Positions 17,036 to 25,544 of a DNA stretch of 64,000 bases are shown here, in pieces. The translations under genes and the position numbers were made by a program. Under the pieces are notes generated by a model, which worked only from the letters and a program-made list of their open reading frames with translations, made no database searches and was not told where the DNA came from. Origin of the DNA: Rhizobium leguminosarum bv. trifolii WSM2297 (GTDB lineage Bacteria; Pseudomonadota; Alphaproteobacteria; Rhizobiales; Rhizobiaceae). The number at the start of each line of letters is the position of its first letter. Position 1 is the stretch's first letter. The DNA lies in contig NZ_JH719393.1 in NCBI RefSeq assembly GCF_000271845.1, forward strand, positions 620,001-684,000. Direction: 5' to 3'.

Positions 17036-18166
17036 ATGACCGTCGAGGCCAATGATCCCGCAATATCAATTGCTTCAGAAAAGGCTTTTTCGTTGCGCCC
17101 GGTTCTCGAATGGATCGCGCGGCGAGCCGAACCTGTTGTCATCGGCCTTGCGGCCATCCTGATTGGTCTGGCGCTCTTCTCCCTTTTCATCCTGGCGGTT
17201 GGCAAGTCGCCGGCCACCCTCTTCCAGCTGATGTATACCGGCGGCTTCGGCAGCTGGTTTTCCGTCCAGAACAGTTTAAGCCGCGCCGCACCCCTTCTCC
17301 TGACGGCGCTCTGCGTCGCCCTGCCCGCCCGTCTCGGCCTCGTCATCATCGGCGGGGAAGGAGCGGTCGTGCTGGGCGGCGTTGCGGCGGCGGCGATCGC
17401 CTTGCCGATCGTCGGCACGCTTCCGCCGCTCGTGGCGCTCATGCTGATGGGCATCGCCGCCATGGTGATCGGCGGCATCTGGATCGGCCTTGCCGGTTTC
17501 CTGCGCCATTACCGCGGCGTCAACGAAACCATCTCCTCGTTGCTGCTTGCCTATATCGCCATTGCGCTAATGAACCAGTTCGTCGAGGGGCTGCTGCGCG
17601 ATCCCGCAAGCCTCAACAAACCGTCGACCAAACCACTGCCGCCGGAATACATGCTCGGCAACATTCCCGGCATGGACGTGCATTGGGGCCTCGTCATCGG
17701 CATCGTTGCCTGCATCCTCTCCTGGATCCTGATCGAGGTGACGAGTTTTGGCTTCGCCGCCCGCATCGCCGGCGGCAATGTCCGCGCCGCCCAAATCCAG
17801 GGCCTGCCCGTCGGTCGCTTGATCGCTGGCTTTACGGCGATTGCCGGCAGCTTCGCCGGGCTTGCCGGCATGGTCGAGGTCGCAGCCGTCCAGGGCAGCG
17901 CCAATGCCTCGCTCGCGGCAGGTTATGGTTATACCGGCATCCTCGTCGCCTTCCTCGCCAGGCACAATCCGCTGGCGATCATCCCGGTCGCGATCCTGCT
18001 CGGCGGTATCGATGCCTCGGGTGGCCTCATCCAGCGCCGCATGGGTCTGCCGGATGCAACGGTGCTGGTGCTTCAGGGCGCGCTCTTCATCGTCATCCTC
18101 TTCTGCGAGACCTTCTACGGGCGCTTCAAGATCTTCAATCCCGACCTCTGGAAAAGGAGCCTCTGA
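17036..18166 (+). CDS. ABC transporter permease, BMP/nucleoside type (YufP-like)
   Basis: This 376-residue membrane permease of the branched-chain/ribose/nucleoside family has roughly nine to ten hydrophobic segments and the conserved GVNETISSLLLAYIAIALMN and GRLIAGFTAIAGSFAGLAGM regions. The N-terminal 30 residues are cytoplasmic. It is 20 bases after the binding-protein stop and its own stop shares one base with the next permease, so the pair is coupled. The two permeases form the heterodimeric channel used by the ATPase at 21893. Confidence 0.91.
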   Translation: MTVEANDPAISIASEKAFSLRPVLEWIARRAEPVVIGLAAILIGLALFSLFILAVGKSPATLFQLMYTGGFGSWFSVQNSLSRAAPLLLTALCVALPARLGLVIIGGEGAVVLGGVAAAAIALPIVGTLPPLVALMLMGIAAMVIGGIWIGLAGFLRHYRGVNETISSLLLAYIAIALMNQFVEGLLRDPASLNKPSTKPLPPEYMLGNIPGMDVHWGLVIGIVACILSWILIEVTSFGFAARIAGGNVRAAQIQGLPVGRLIAGFTAIAGSFAGLAGMVEVAAVQGSANASLAAGYGYTGILVAFLARHNPLAIIPVAILLGGIDASGGLIQRRMGLPDATVLVLQGALFIVILFCETFYGRFKIFNPDLWKRSL

Positions 18167-19092
18167 TGGAAGAGACAGGTATCGGCCTCTGGGGCGTGCC
18201 CCTCGCCATCCTTGCAGGCGCCATCCGCGTTTCGACACCCTTTATCTTCGTCAGCCTCGGCGAGACGATCACCGAGCGCTCCGGGCGCATCAATCTCGGC
18301 CTCGAAGGCACATTGGTCTTCGGCGCCATGACAGCCTATGCGGTCGCCGTGATGAGCAATTCGCCCTGGCTTGGGGTCCTTGCCGCCATGGCGACGGGCG
18401 CGGTCTTCGGCCTTGTCCACGGCTGGATCTGCAAATGGCCGAAGGTCAACGACATCGCCATCGGCATCGCCATGATGCAGTTCGGCCTCGGCCTTGCCTT
18501 CTTTCTCGGGAAGTCCTTCATCCAGCCGGCCGCACCGCATCTGCCGGCGATCCCGCTCGGCTTCTGGTCTGATATGCCGCAGATCCAGGCGGCCCTGAAC
18601 ATCAACGTGCTCTTCGTGATCGGCGCGGTGCTTGCCTTCGTGCTTCGCTGGGCCTTCAAGAACACCCGCATCGGCCTGATCCTGCGCGTTGTCGGCGACA
18701 GCACCGATGCGGCGCGCGCCATGGGCATCGATCCGGATCTCGTCCGCCTTCTCGCAACCGCCGTCGGTGGTTCGCTGGCGGCGATCGGCGGCGCTTATCT
18801 GTCGCTCTACTATCCCGGCTCCTGGAATGAGGGCATCTCCTCCGGCCAGGGCTTGATGGCCGTGGCGCTCGTCATCTTCGCTCGCTGGAACCCGATCGGC
18901 TGCTTCCTCGCCGCCCTGCTTTTCGGCGGCGCCGGTGCGCTTGGTCCTGCACTGCAATCGGTCGGCGTCACCCAAGGTTATTACCTCTTCTACGCCGCAC
19001 CTTACGTGCTCACCCTCGTGATCATGATCGCCACCTCCTCGCCCACCCGCTCGCTGTCAGGCGCGCCGGGCGCGCTGTCGCTGACGAAATAA
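18166..19092 (+). CDS. ABC transporter permease, BMP/nucleoside type (YufQ-like)
   Basis: This is the 308-residue second permease of the importer. It begins with a hydrophobic N-terminal helix and the typical TITERSGRINLGLEGTLVFG segment of this family. The ATG at 18166 overlaps the preceding TGA by one base; the much longer in-frame reading back to 17110 is a shadow of the first permease. A spacer of 15 bases with AAATAAGGAAAG precedes the formamidase gene. Confidence 0.92.
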   Translation: MEETGIGLWGVPLAILAGAIRVSTPFIFVSLGETITERSGRINLGLEGTLVFGAMTAYAVAVMSNSPWLGVLAAMATGAVFGLVHGWICKWPKVNDIAIGIAMMQFGLGLAFFLGKSFIQPAAPHLPAIPLGFWSDMPQIQAALNINVLFVIGAVLAFVLRWAFKNTRIGLILRVVGDSTDAARAMGIDPDLVRLLATAVGGSLAAIGGAYLSLYYPGSWNEGISSGQGLMAVALVIFARWNPIGCFLAALLFGGAGALGPALQSVGVTQGYYLFYAAPYVLTLVIMIATSSPTRSLSGAPGALSLTK

Positions 19093-19107
19093 ATAAGGAA
19101 AGACGCC

Positions 19108-20124
19108 ATGAACGGCCTCGGCGGATTGAACAAATCGGAGCATGGTGTCGGCATCGGCCTCGTCCAGCTGCAATTGCCGAATACCGTCACCAAAGCTGAT
19201 CTCAACAGGCAGACCCAGGTGATCGTCGATCTGGTCGGCAAAGCGCGGCGCAACCAGCCGGGCATGGATCTGGTTGTCTTCCCGGAATATGCCCTGCACG
19301 GCCTGTCGATGGACATCAATCCCGAAATCATGTGCACGCTCGACGGCCCGGAGGTCGCGGCCTTCAAGAAGGCCTGCCGCGACAACCGCATCTGGGGCTG
19401 CTTCTCGATCATGGAGCTCAATCCCGGCGGCATGCCCTATAATTCCGGCATCGTCATCGACGATACCGGCGAGTTGAAGCTCTATTACCGCAAGATGCAC
19501 CCCTGGGTGCCGGTCGAGCCCTGGGAGCCCGGTAATCTCGGCATCCCTGTTATCGATGGTCCGAAGGGCGCCAAGCTGGCGCTGATCATCTGCCATGACG
19601 GCATGTTCCCCGAGATGGCGCGCGAGTGCGCCTATAAGGGTGCCGAAATCATGATCCGCACCGCCGGTTATACCGCGCCGATCCGCGAGAGCTGGAAGTT
19701 CACCAACCAGTCGAACGCCTTCTGCAATCTTATGGTCACCGCCAGCGTCTGCATGTGCGGCACGGACGGCACTTTCGACAGCATGGGCGAAGGCATGATC
19801 TGCAACTTCGACGGCACGATCATCGCCCATGGCACATCGGGCCGCATCAACGAGATCATTACCGCCGAGGTTCGACCCGACCTCGCGCGCGAGGCGCGCC
19901 GCGGATGGGGCGTCGAGAACAACATCTATCAGTTTGGCCATCGCGGCTACGTCGCCGTTTCCGGCGGCGCCGGCGACGCGCCCTACACCTACATGCACGA
20001 CCTCGTCGCCGGGCGATATCGCCTGCCCTGGGAAGACGAGGTCAAGGTGACGGACGGCACGTCCTGCGGCTTCGACAGGCCGGTGCGCCGCTATGGCGAG
20101 ACATTCAAACTTGCTGGCGAATAG
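19108..20124 (+). CDS. amiF: Formamidase (nitrilase superfamily, AmiF type)
   Basis: This 338-residue cytoplasmic amidase hydrolyses formamide to formate and ammonia. The nitrilase-superfamily triad is Glu60 (FPEYALHG), Lys129 (YYRKMHPW) and Cys162 (ICHDGMFPE). Length and segments such as [19 protein letters not shown] and [15 protein letters not shown] match AmiF formamidases better than the AmiE aliphatic amidases. It lies between the permeases and BiuH in the same operon. Formamide is not part of the cyanuric acid route, so this enzyme may broaden the operon to other amide nitrogen sources, or act on a short amide released from the imported ring. Confidence 0.9.
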   Translation: MNGLGGLNKSEHGVGIGLVQLQLPNTVTKADLNRQTQVIVDLVGKARRNQPGMDLVVFPEYALHGLSMDINPEIMCTLDGPEVAAFKKACRDNRIWGCFSIMELNPGGMPYNSGIVIDDTGELKLYYRKMHPWVPVEPWEPGNLGIPVIDGPKGAKLALIICHDGMFPEMARECAYKGAEIMIRTAGYTAPIRESWKFTNQSNAFCNLMVTASVCMCGTDGTFDSMGEGMICNFDGTIIAHGTSGRINEIITAEVRPDLAREARRGWGVENNIYQFGHRGYVAVSGGAGDAPYTYMHDLVAGRYRLPWEDEVKVTDGTSCGFDRPVRRYGETFKLAGE

Positions 20125-20134
20125 GAGAGACAGG

Positions 20135-20836
20135 ATGGACGCGATGGTCGAGACCAAAGGGCACTATATCAACGCCGACCCCTATCCCTGGCCCTATAAC
20201 GGCGATCTGAGGCCGGAGAATACAGCGCTGATCATCATCGACATGCAGACGGATTTCTGCGGCAAGGGCGGCTATGTCGATCACATGGGCTACGACCTGT
20301 CGCTGGTCCAGGCGCCGATCGAGCCGATCAAGAAGGTACTGACCATGATGCGCGCCAAGGGCTATCACATCATCCACACGCGCGAAGGCCATCGCCCCGA
20401 TCTCGCCGACCTGCCGGCCAACAAGCGCTGGCGCTCGCAGCGCATCGGCGCCGGCATCGGCGATCCCGGTCCCTGCGGCCGCATCCTGACCCGTGGCGAG
20501 CCCGGCTGGGACATCATCCCGGAGCTCTACCCGATCGAGGGCGAGGTGATCATCGACAAACCGGGCAAGGGCTCCTTCTGCGCCACCGATCTGGAATTGA
20601 TCCTCAGCCAGAAGCGCATCGAAAACATCATCCTGACCGGTATCACCACCGATGTCTGCGTCTCCACCACCATGCGCGAGGCGAACGACCGCGGCTTCGA
20701 ATGCCTGCTGCTCGAGGATTGCTGCGGCGCCACCGACTATGGCAATCACCTCGCCGCCATCAAGATGGTCAAGATGCAGGGCGGGGTATTCGGCTCGGTC
20801 TCCAATTCCGCGGCCCTGGTCGAGGCGCTGCCCTGA
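20135..20836 (+). CDS. biuH: Biuret amidohydrolase (isochorismatase-like cysteine hydrolase)
   Basis: This 233-residue cysteine hydrolase converts biuret to allophanate and ammonia. The catalytic triad is Asp36 (IIIDMQTDF), Lys142 (DKPGKGSF) and Cys175 (TTDVCVST), the same numbers I recall for the R. leguminosarum BiuH enzyme. The AGGAGAGACAGG leader fixes the start at 20135; an ATG 42 bases earlier lies inside the formamidase gene. Its stop shares a base with the AtzD start, so the two successive pathway enzymes are translationally coupled. Its product allophanate would go to the hydrolase at 796-2607. A triuret or other ureide hydrolase is the main alternative, less likely beside AtzD. Confidence 0.93.
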   Translation: MDAMVETKGHYINADPYPWPYNGDLRPENTALIIIDMQTDFCGKGGYVDHMGYDLSLVQAPIEPIKKVLTMMRAKGYHIIHTREGHRPDLADLPANKRWRSQRIGAGIGDPGPCGRILTRGEPGWDIIPELYPIEGEVIIDKPGKGSFCATDLELILSQKRIENIILTGITTDVCVSTTMREANDRGFECLLLEDCCGATDYGNHLAAIKMVKMQGGVFGSVSNSAALVEALP

Positions 20837-21891
20837 TGCCGTCATTGCGTGCCCATGTCTTTCGCGTGCCGGCCGACGGCCCCGATGACGTCGCCGGCGT
20901 CGAGGCGCTCTTTGCCGGCGGCCTTCCGGCCAACAATGTCGTCGCCGTTCTCGGCAAGACGGAAGGCAACGGCTGCGTCAATGATTTTACTCGCGGATAT
21001 GCCACGCGCAGCTTCGAGACATTGTTCGGCAGGCATGGCGTCGACGGTGTCTCGATCGTCATGTCCGGCGGCACCGAAGGTGCGCTCTCGCCGCATTGGA
21101 CGGTTTTTGCGCGTGAAACCGTAGAGGTCCCGGGCGAACGGGCGCTGGCCATTGGTGTGTCGCGTACCCCCGCGCTGCCCTTTGAACATCTCGGGCGGCG
21201 GGAACAGATCCTGCTCGTTGCCGAAGGCGTGAGGTCCGCGATGAAGGATGCCGGCATCGATGATCCCGCCGATGTCCATTTCGTGCAGATCAAGTGCCCG
21301 CTGCTCACCTCGCGCCGGATTGCCGAGGCCGAGGGCGCAGGCAGGACGGTCGCAACCCGCGACACGCTGAAATCCATGGGCCTCTCGCGCGGTGCTTCGG
21401 CTCTCGGCGTCGCCGTAGCACTCGGCGAGGTCGATGCGGCATCGATCGGCGATGCCGACATCTGCACACGTTTCGATCTCTTTTCCCGCTGCGCCTCGAC
21501 ATCAGCCGGCGTCGAACTCACCGATCACGAGATCATCGTCCTCGGCATGAGCGCAAAATGGTCCGGTCCGTTGTCGATCGACCACGCCGTCATGCGGGAT
21601 GCGATCGACGCGCTCTCCGTCACGAAAGCCCGCGAACGCCTGCCGGAAAACAGCCGGCTGGCGGCGGTTCTCGCCAAGGCCGAGCCGGACCCGTCCGGCA
21701 GGGTCGGCGGCCGGCGTCACACGATGCTCGACGACTCCGATATCGCCGGCACCCGCCATGCCCGTGCCTTCGTCGGCGGCGTTCTCGCGGGCATCTTCGG
21801 CATTACCGATCTCTATGTGTCCGGCGGCGCCGAACACCAGGGGCCGCCCGGCGGCGGTCCTGTCGCCATCATCGTCGAAAAGGAGCAATGA
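20836..21891 (+). CDS. atzD: Cyanuric acid amidohydrolase (AtzD/TrzD family)
   Basis: This 351-residue ring-opening hydrolase of the cyanuric acid hydrolase/barbiturase family converts cyanuric acid to carboxybiuret, which loses CO2 to give biuret. The three tandem structural repeats each supply a Lys and a Ser: Lys41 (LGKTEGNG) and Ser77 (MSGGTEG), Lys153 (QIKCPLL) and the Ser221/223 pair, Lys281 (AKAEPDPSG) and Ser329 (VSGGAEHQGPPGG). The start at 20836 overlaps the BiuH stop. It sits inside an ABC importer operon, before the ATPase gene. Barbiturase is the family alternative, but direct coupling to biuH supports cyanuric acid. Confidence 0.94.
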   Translation: MPSLRAHVFRVPADGPDDVAGVEALFAGGLPANNVVAVLGKTEGNGCVNDFTRGYATRSFETLFGRHGVDGVSIVMSGGTEGALSPHWTVFARETVEVPGERALAIGVSRTPALPFEHLGRREQILLVAEGVRSAMKDAGIDDPADVHFVQIKCPLLTSRRIAEAEGAGRTVATRDTLKSMGLSRGASALGVAVALGEVDAASIGDADICTRFDLFSRCASTSAGVELTDHEIIVLGMSAKWSGPLSIDHAVMRDAIDALSVTKARERLPENSRLAAVLAKAEPDPSGRVGGRRHTMLDDSDIAGTRHARAFVGGVLAGIFGITDLYVSGGAEHQGPPGGGPVAIIVEKEQ

Positions 21892-21892
21892 A

Positions 21893-23443
21893 GTGAGCAC
21901 CGTCCGCGATACGCCTCTCCCGCAAGCTGGCAAGGCCGTCGGCATCGAGACGCTCGATATGACCATGCGTTTCGGCAGCTTCACCGCGCTCGACCACGTC
22001 TCGATCAACATTCCGGCCGGCACCTTCCATGCGCTTCTCGGCGAAAATGGCGCCGGCAAGTCGACCCTCGTCAAATGCATCATGGGCTTCTATCACCAGA
22101 CCTTTGGCTCGCTCTCGGTCGACGGCCGCGAAGTCGCCGTCGCCTCGCCGAAGGATGCGGCGACCTATGGCCTCGGCATGGTCTATCAGCATTTCACCCT
22201 TGTGCCTTCGCTGACCGGCGCCGAAAACCTTGTCATCAGCCGCACCGAAGTGCCCGCCATCATCAACTGGGCAAAGGAGCGCAAGGACCTCGCGGCCTTC
22301 ATGGAGCGTATGCCCTTTCAGATTCCGCTCGACCGGCCGGTGAGCGAGCTTGCCGCCGGCGAAAAGCAGAAGCTGGAGATCGTCAAACAGCTCTACCTCG
22401 GCCGCAGCTTCCTCGTGCTCGACGAGCCGACGTCGGTGCTCACGCCTGCCGAGGCCGATGAAATGCTCGGCCTGGTTCGCGCCATGACCGAACGCGGCGA
22501 ACTGACGGTGCTAATGATCAGCCATAAATTTCACGAGGTGACGAAATTCGCCGACGCAGTGTCGATCCTGCGCCGCGGCAAGCTTGTCGGGTCCGGCAGG
22601 GTCGGCGACCTCTCGACATCGGATATGGCAGCCATGATGATCGGCGACGTCAAGCTTGCCGAACTCGACACCCGCGTAGCGGTCGGCGATACGGCCAAAC
22701 CGGTGCTGAAGGTCGAGCGCGTCAAGGCGCCGGATCGATCCGGCCTCAAGACCATCGAGATCGACAATCTGACGGTCCGCTCCGGCGAGATCGTCGGCAT
22801 TGCCGGCATTTCGGGAAACGGCCAGAAGGAACTGACCGAAATCCTCGCCGGCCAGCGCCCCGCCGTCACGGGCATGGTGAGCGTGAACGGCGAAGCCTAT
22901 GGCGCCACGCGGCCGGAAACGCGCCGGAACAATGTCCGCTTCATTCCGGAGGAACCGCTGCAGAATGCCTGCGCCCCGCGCATGACCGTCAGCGAGAATC
23001 TCGCCTTCCGCACCTTCGACCTGAAGGAGGATGGCAAGGATGCGATCTGGCTCAACAAAGGCCGGATGAAGAAGAGCGCCACCTCGCTGATCTCCGATTT
23101 CAAGGTGAAGACCGCGTCTTCGTCCTCGCCGATAGCGGCGCTATCAGGCGGCAACGTCCAGCGCGCCGTGCTCGCCCGTGAACTGACGGGAGAAGTCGAT
23201 CTGCTGATCGTCTCCAATCCCTGCTTCGGCCTTGATTTCTCCGCCGTCGCCGAAATTCGCGCCCGCATCATGCGCGCCCGCAATGCCGGCACCGCCGTGC
23301 TGCTGCTGTCGGAGGACCTGGACGAGTTGCTCGAAATGTCCGACCGGATCATCGTCATTTCCGAAGGCAAGCTGGTTTACGAGACACCGGCACGGTCGGC
23401 CGATATCGGCGTGATCGGCGCGCATATGGCAGGGCATCACTGA
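21893..23443 (+). CDS. ABC transporter ATP-binding protein, two-domain (BMP/nucleoside type)
   Basis: This 516-residue ATPase has two ABC domains. The first has Walker A GENGAGKST near residue 48, a variant signature LAAGEKQKLEI and Walker B FLVLDEP. The second has a degenerate P-loop (GISGNGQKELTE) but a good signature LSGGNVQRAVLAREL, as usual in the ribose/nucleoside importer class. The start is GTG at 21893, two bases after the AtzD stop, with AAGGAG seven bases upstream; no ATG is suitably placed. It powers the permeases at 17036 and 18166, from which it is separated by three enzyme genes. That order ties the enzymes to the transporter. Confidence 0.92.
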   Translation: MSTVRDTPLPQAGKAVGIETLDMTMRFGSFTALDHVSINIPAGTFHALLGENGAGKSTLVKCIMGFYHQTFGSLSVDGREVAVASPKDAATYGLGMVYQHFTLVPSLTGAENLVISRTEVPAIINWAKERKDLAAFMERMPFQIPLDRPVSELAAGEKQKLEIVKQLYLGRSFLVLDEPTSVLTPAEADEMLGLVRAMTERGELTVLMISHKFHEVTKFADAVSILRRGKLVGSGRVGDLSTSDMAAMMIGDVKLAELDTRVAVGDTAKPVLKVERVKAPDRSGLKTIEIDNLTVRSGEIVGIAGISGNGQKELTEILAGQRPAVTGMVSVNGEAYGATRPETRRNNVRFIPEEPLQNACAPRMTVSENLAFRTFDLKEDGKDAIWLNKGRMKKSATSLISDFKVKTASSSSPIAALSGGNVQRAVLARELTGEVDLLIVSNPCFGLDFSAVAEIRARIMRARNAGTAVLLLSEDLDELLEMSDRIIVISEGKLVYETPARSADIGVIGAHMAGHH

Positions 23444-24111
23444 TGGTGAAGATCAAAGCCGAACCCTTCGCCTTTGCGGTGAAGCACGATCAGCTCGCGC
23501 TTATCGTCATCGACATGCAGCGTGATTTTGCCGAGCCCGGCGGCTTTGGCGCCAGTCTCGGCAACGACGTCAGCCGAATCACCCGGATTGTGCCTGACGT
23601 CAAACGGCTCATCCAGGGCTTCCGTTATGCCGGGCTGCCGGTCATCCACACGATGGAATGCCACAGGCCCGATCTTTCGGATCTGCCGTCGGCGAAACGC
23701 AACCGTGGCAATCCCGCGCTTCGCATCGGCGACAAAGGCCCCATGGGCCGTATCCTCATCTCCGGCGAGCCCGGCACCGGGATTTTGCCGGAGCTTGCTC
23801 CGATCAAAGGCGAAACGGTCATAGAAAAACCCGGCAAGGGCGGCTTCTACGCGACCGAGCTCGATGCGATCCTGCAGCAGAAAGGCATCACGCAGCTCGT
23901 CTTTGCCGGCGTCACGACCGAGGTCTGCGTGCAGACAACCATGCGTGAGGCCAACGACCGCGGTTACGAATGCCTGCTCGCCGAGGAGGCGACGGAAAGC
24001 TATTTTCCGGAGTTCAAGGCCGCAGCAATCGCCATGATCCGCGCCCAGGGGGCGATCGTCGGCTGGACGGCCCATGTCGACGACATCCTGGAAAGCATCG
24101 CCCATGCCTGA
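23443..24111 (+). CDS. Second isochorismatase-like cysteine hydrolase
   Basis: This 222-residue paralogue of BiuH has the triad Asp24 (VIDMQRDF), Lys129 (EKPGKGGF) and Cys162 (TTEVCVQT). Overall similarity to BiuH is evident in HRPDLSDLPSAKR and [18 protein letters not shown]. It lacks the N-terminal extension of BiuH, so the residues that shape the biuret pocket may differ. The start shares one base with the ATPase stop and the gene overlaps the following cupin by 8 bases. The natural substrate is unknown: a ureidoacrylate-like, triuret or N-carbamoyl compound, or a second biuret hydrolase. Confidence 0.87.
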   Translation: MVKIKAEPFAFAVKHDQLALIVIDMQRDFAEPGGFGASLGNDVSRITRIVPDVKRLIQGFRYAGLPVIHTMECHRPDLSDLPSAKRNRGNPALRIGDKGPMGRILISGEPGTGILPELAPIKGETVIEKPGKGGFYATELDAILQQKGITQLVFAGVTTEVCVQTTMREANDRGYECLLAEEATESYFPEFKAAAIAMIRAQGAIVGWTAHVDDILESIAHA

Positions 24112-24457
24112 AACCACCCGTGAACTGCTGACCTCGGGTGGCTGGAGGGATCTGGAGTTCGGCCCCTTCCGCGATCAGGTGACGATCCACTGGATCCGAC
24201 CGTTTGAGGGCGATCAGCCGGGCGTCGCGCTCTTGAAATACGAAGCCGGCGCCGGCGTCCCCCGCCATCGGCATGAGGGGCTGGAGACCATTCTCGTCCT
24301 TGATGGCGTTCAATCCGACGAAACGGGCGACTACGGCCGCGGCAGTTATGTGGTCAACGCATCTGGCACCGAACACTCGGTCTGGAGCGACACCGGTTGT
24401 GTCGTCCTCATCCAATGGGATCGGCCTGTGACCATACTGGGAGAGGAAGCAGAATGA
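24104..24457 (+). CDS. Cupin-domain protein (ChrR-like)
   Basis: This 117-residue single cupin has a likely metal site in GVPRHRHEGLETILVLDG and the second cupin motif toward VVNASGTEHSVWSD. It starts inside the preceding gene (8-base overlap) and is the last gene of the nine-gene operon. Small cupins of this kind can be ligand sensors, isomerases or anti-sigma-like metal domains; here no HTH or zinc-finger partner is present. Its role in ring or ureide catabolism is an inference from operon position only. Confidence 0.82.
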   Translation: MPETTRELLTSGGWRDLEFGPFRDQVTIHWIRPFEGDQPGVALLKYEAGAGVPRHRHEGLETILVLDGVQSDETGDYGRGSYVVNASGTEHSVWSDTGCVVLIQWDRPVTILGEEAE

Positions 24458-24612
24458 ATTCGGCGCCCGGCACCGGTGGTCAGGTGACAGTCTGCTGGGA
24501 CAATCTGGCAGCTAACATCATGTGAATGGTTCCTTGCGATGGGCATCTGATTGCGATGCCAATTAGAGCGATAAGGCATCGACGACCGCCGTCCTCAGCC
24601 GACGAGCATCGC

Positions 24613-24862
24613 TCAAGCGGCGGCGAGGATTGCCTCATTAATCGCCGATAAAAGTGCGCCGCCGCCGTAGGGGCCGTCGTGCCGCGCCCCGTTGATGAAG
24701 AACGTCGGCGTACCATTGACGCCGCTTCGAACGCCGCCGATGAAATCCTCCCGGACCTTTTCCACAAAAGTACCGGACGCTAAGGCGTCGCGCAGTGCGA
24801 TTTGGTGAGAGCTTGAGTTCTGCGGCGAGCGCGACGAGAAGCGAGACGCTCAATCGGGACAT
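24613..24862 (-). pseudogene. Remnant of a DsbA-family thiol oxidoreductase (C-terminal end)
   Basis: Reading the minus strand from about 24794 to the stop at 24613 gives an intact C-terminal DsbA-like end: ALASGTFVEKVREDF, then VRSGVNGTPTFFING, then a short helix to the stop. The segment before it (ALAAELKLS, to 24862) is in another frame, so a frameshift lies near 24812. The CxxC active-site half is missing. The remnant meets the PNPOx remnant on the plus strand at about 24860, which marks a deletion or rearrangement joint. Confidence 0.7.
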
Positions 24863-25073
24863 AGTTTTCGACGCCAGCTATCGAGCAAAGGCGGAGCGGA
24901 TTTTGCGGCTCAGACTGGAGGCCTTCGATTGGAATTGCCCGCAGCATATCACGCCTTGCTACACCGAACCGGAAATCGAGACGGCGGTAACACTCTTGCG
25001 TGACCGGTTGACGCAACTGGAAGAAGAGAATGCAGAATTACGTGCTCGGTTCAACGCACTTGGAGCACAATGA
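24858..25073 (+). pseudogene. Remnant of a PNPOx-family flavin-nucleotide-binding protein (C-terminal end)
   Basis: The plus frame open from a GTG at 24795 to 25073 resembles, from about 24858, the C-terminal tail of pyridoxamine 5'-phosphate oxidase-like proteins: ASYRAKAERILRLRLEAF, WNCPQHITPCYTEPEIE and a final coiled helix. The FMN-binding N-terminal barrel is absent, and codons 24795-24857 are antisense to the DsbA remnant. It is therefore 5' truncated. Its stop overlaps the next remnant's ATG, a vestige of an old operon. Confidence 0.65.
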
Positions 25074-25180
25074 TGGACACGACAAGTCCGCCTCGGGCAC
25101 CTTTTCGGATCGCCTCCACAGCGGAAAAGATTGGTCTTGCCGAGGACGGCTGGAATAGCCGTAACCCCAAAGGGCTCTAG
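25073..25180 (+). pseudogene. N-terminal stub of a DUF1348/SnoaL-like protein
   Basis: The 35-codon reading contains APFRIASTAEKIGLAEDGWN followed by SRNP. This resembles the first helix of DUF1348 (NTF2-fold) proteins, which usually continue for about 150 residues. Here a TAG at 25178 ends it and no continuation was seen downstream. The ATG overlaps the stop of the PNPOx remnant. Confidence 0.55.
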
Positions 25181-25303
25181 CTCTGCCCGCAGCCGGCATG
25201 CTAGTCCCATGGCTAAACACCCGATAGATCACTGGCCGCTGAGCATGAACTGTCGGGCATCATTTTCAGAGTACAGAAATCTCGGACCAGACTGGAGAGC
25301 TTG

Positions 25304-25480
25304 ATGGGTTGGAAAACACCGAAGATTGAATACGTGAACGGTTATAAGATTGTTGAAGTTGATGGGCCGGTCTTCAAGGTCTACAACGGCGATTGTCAGC
25401 TCGGAGATGATTTCCCCTATTCCGGCGAGGCTGCGGCTTACGCAACCTCGTTGCCAAAACGCGATCATCCACGCAGGTAG
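25304..25480 (+). CDS. Small hypothetical protein, 58 residues
   Basis: The ATG at 25304 is preceded by GGAG with a 6-base gap. The protein (MGWKTPKIEYVNGYKIVEVD at the start) has no signal peptide or membrane segment and is mixed charged/aromatic, with a beta-rich first half and a helix near GEAAAYATSLPKR. Composition and codon use are gene-like and the ribosome site is good. I do not recognise the family. It stands alone between the gene remnants and rsgA, 64 bases upstream of the latter, and could share its transcript. Confidence 0.62.
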   Translation: MGWKTPKIEYVNGYKIVEVDGPVFKVYNGDCQLGDDFPYSGEAAAYATSLPKRDHPRR

Positions 25481-25544
25481 GCGAGAAGCCCTGGAAAATG
25501 ATCTAAAATCCTTTATGGCAGCCTAACCGAATGCGGAACGAAAA

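Noticed and set aside
24795..24857. GTG extension of the PNPOx remnant
   Set aside because: These codons are antisense to the DsbA remnant and do not resemble the family; homology begins only near 24858.
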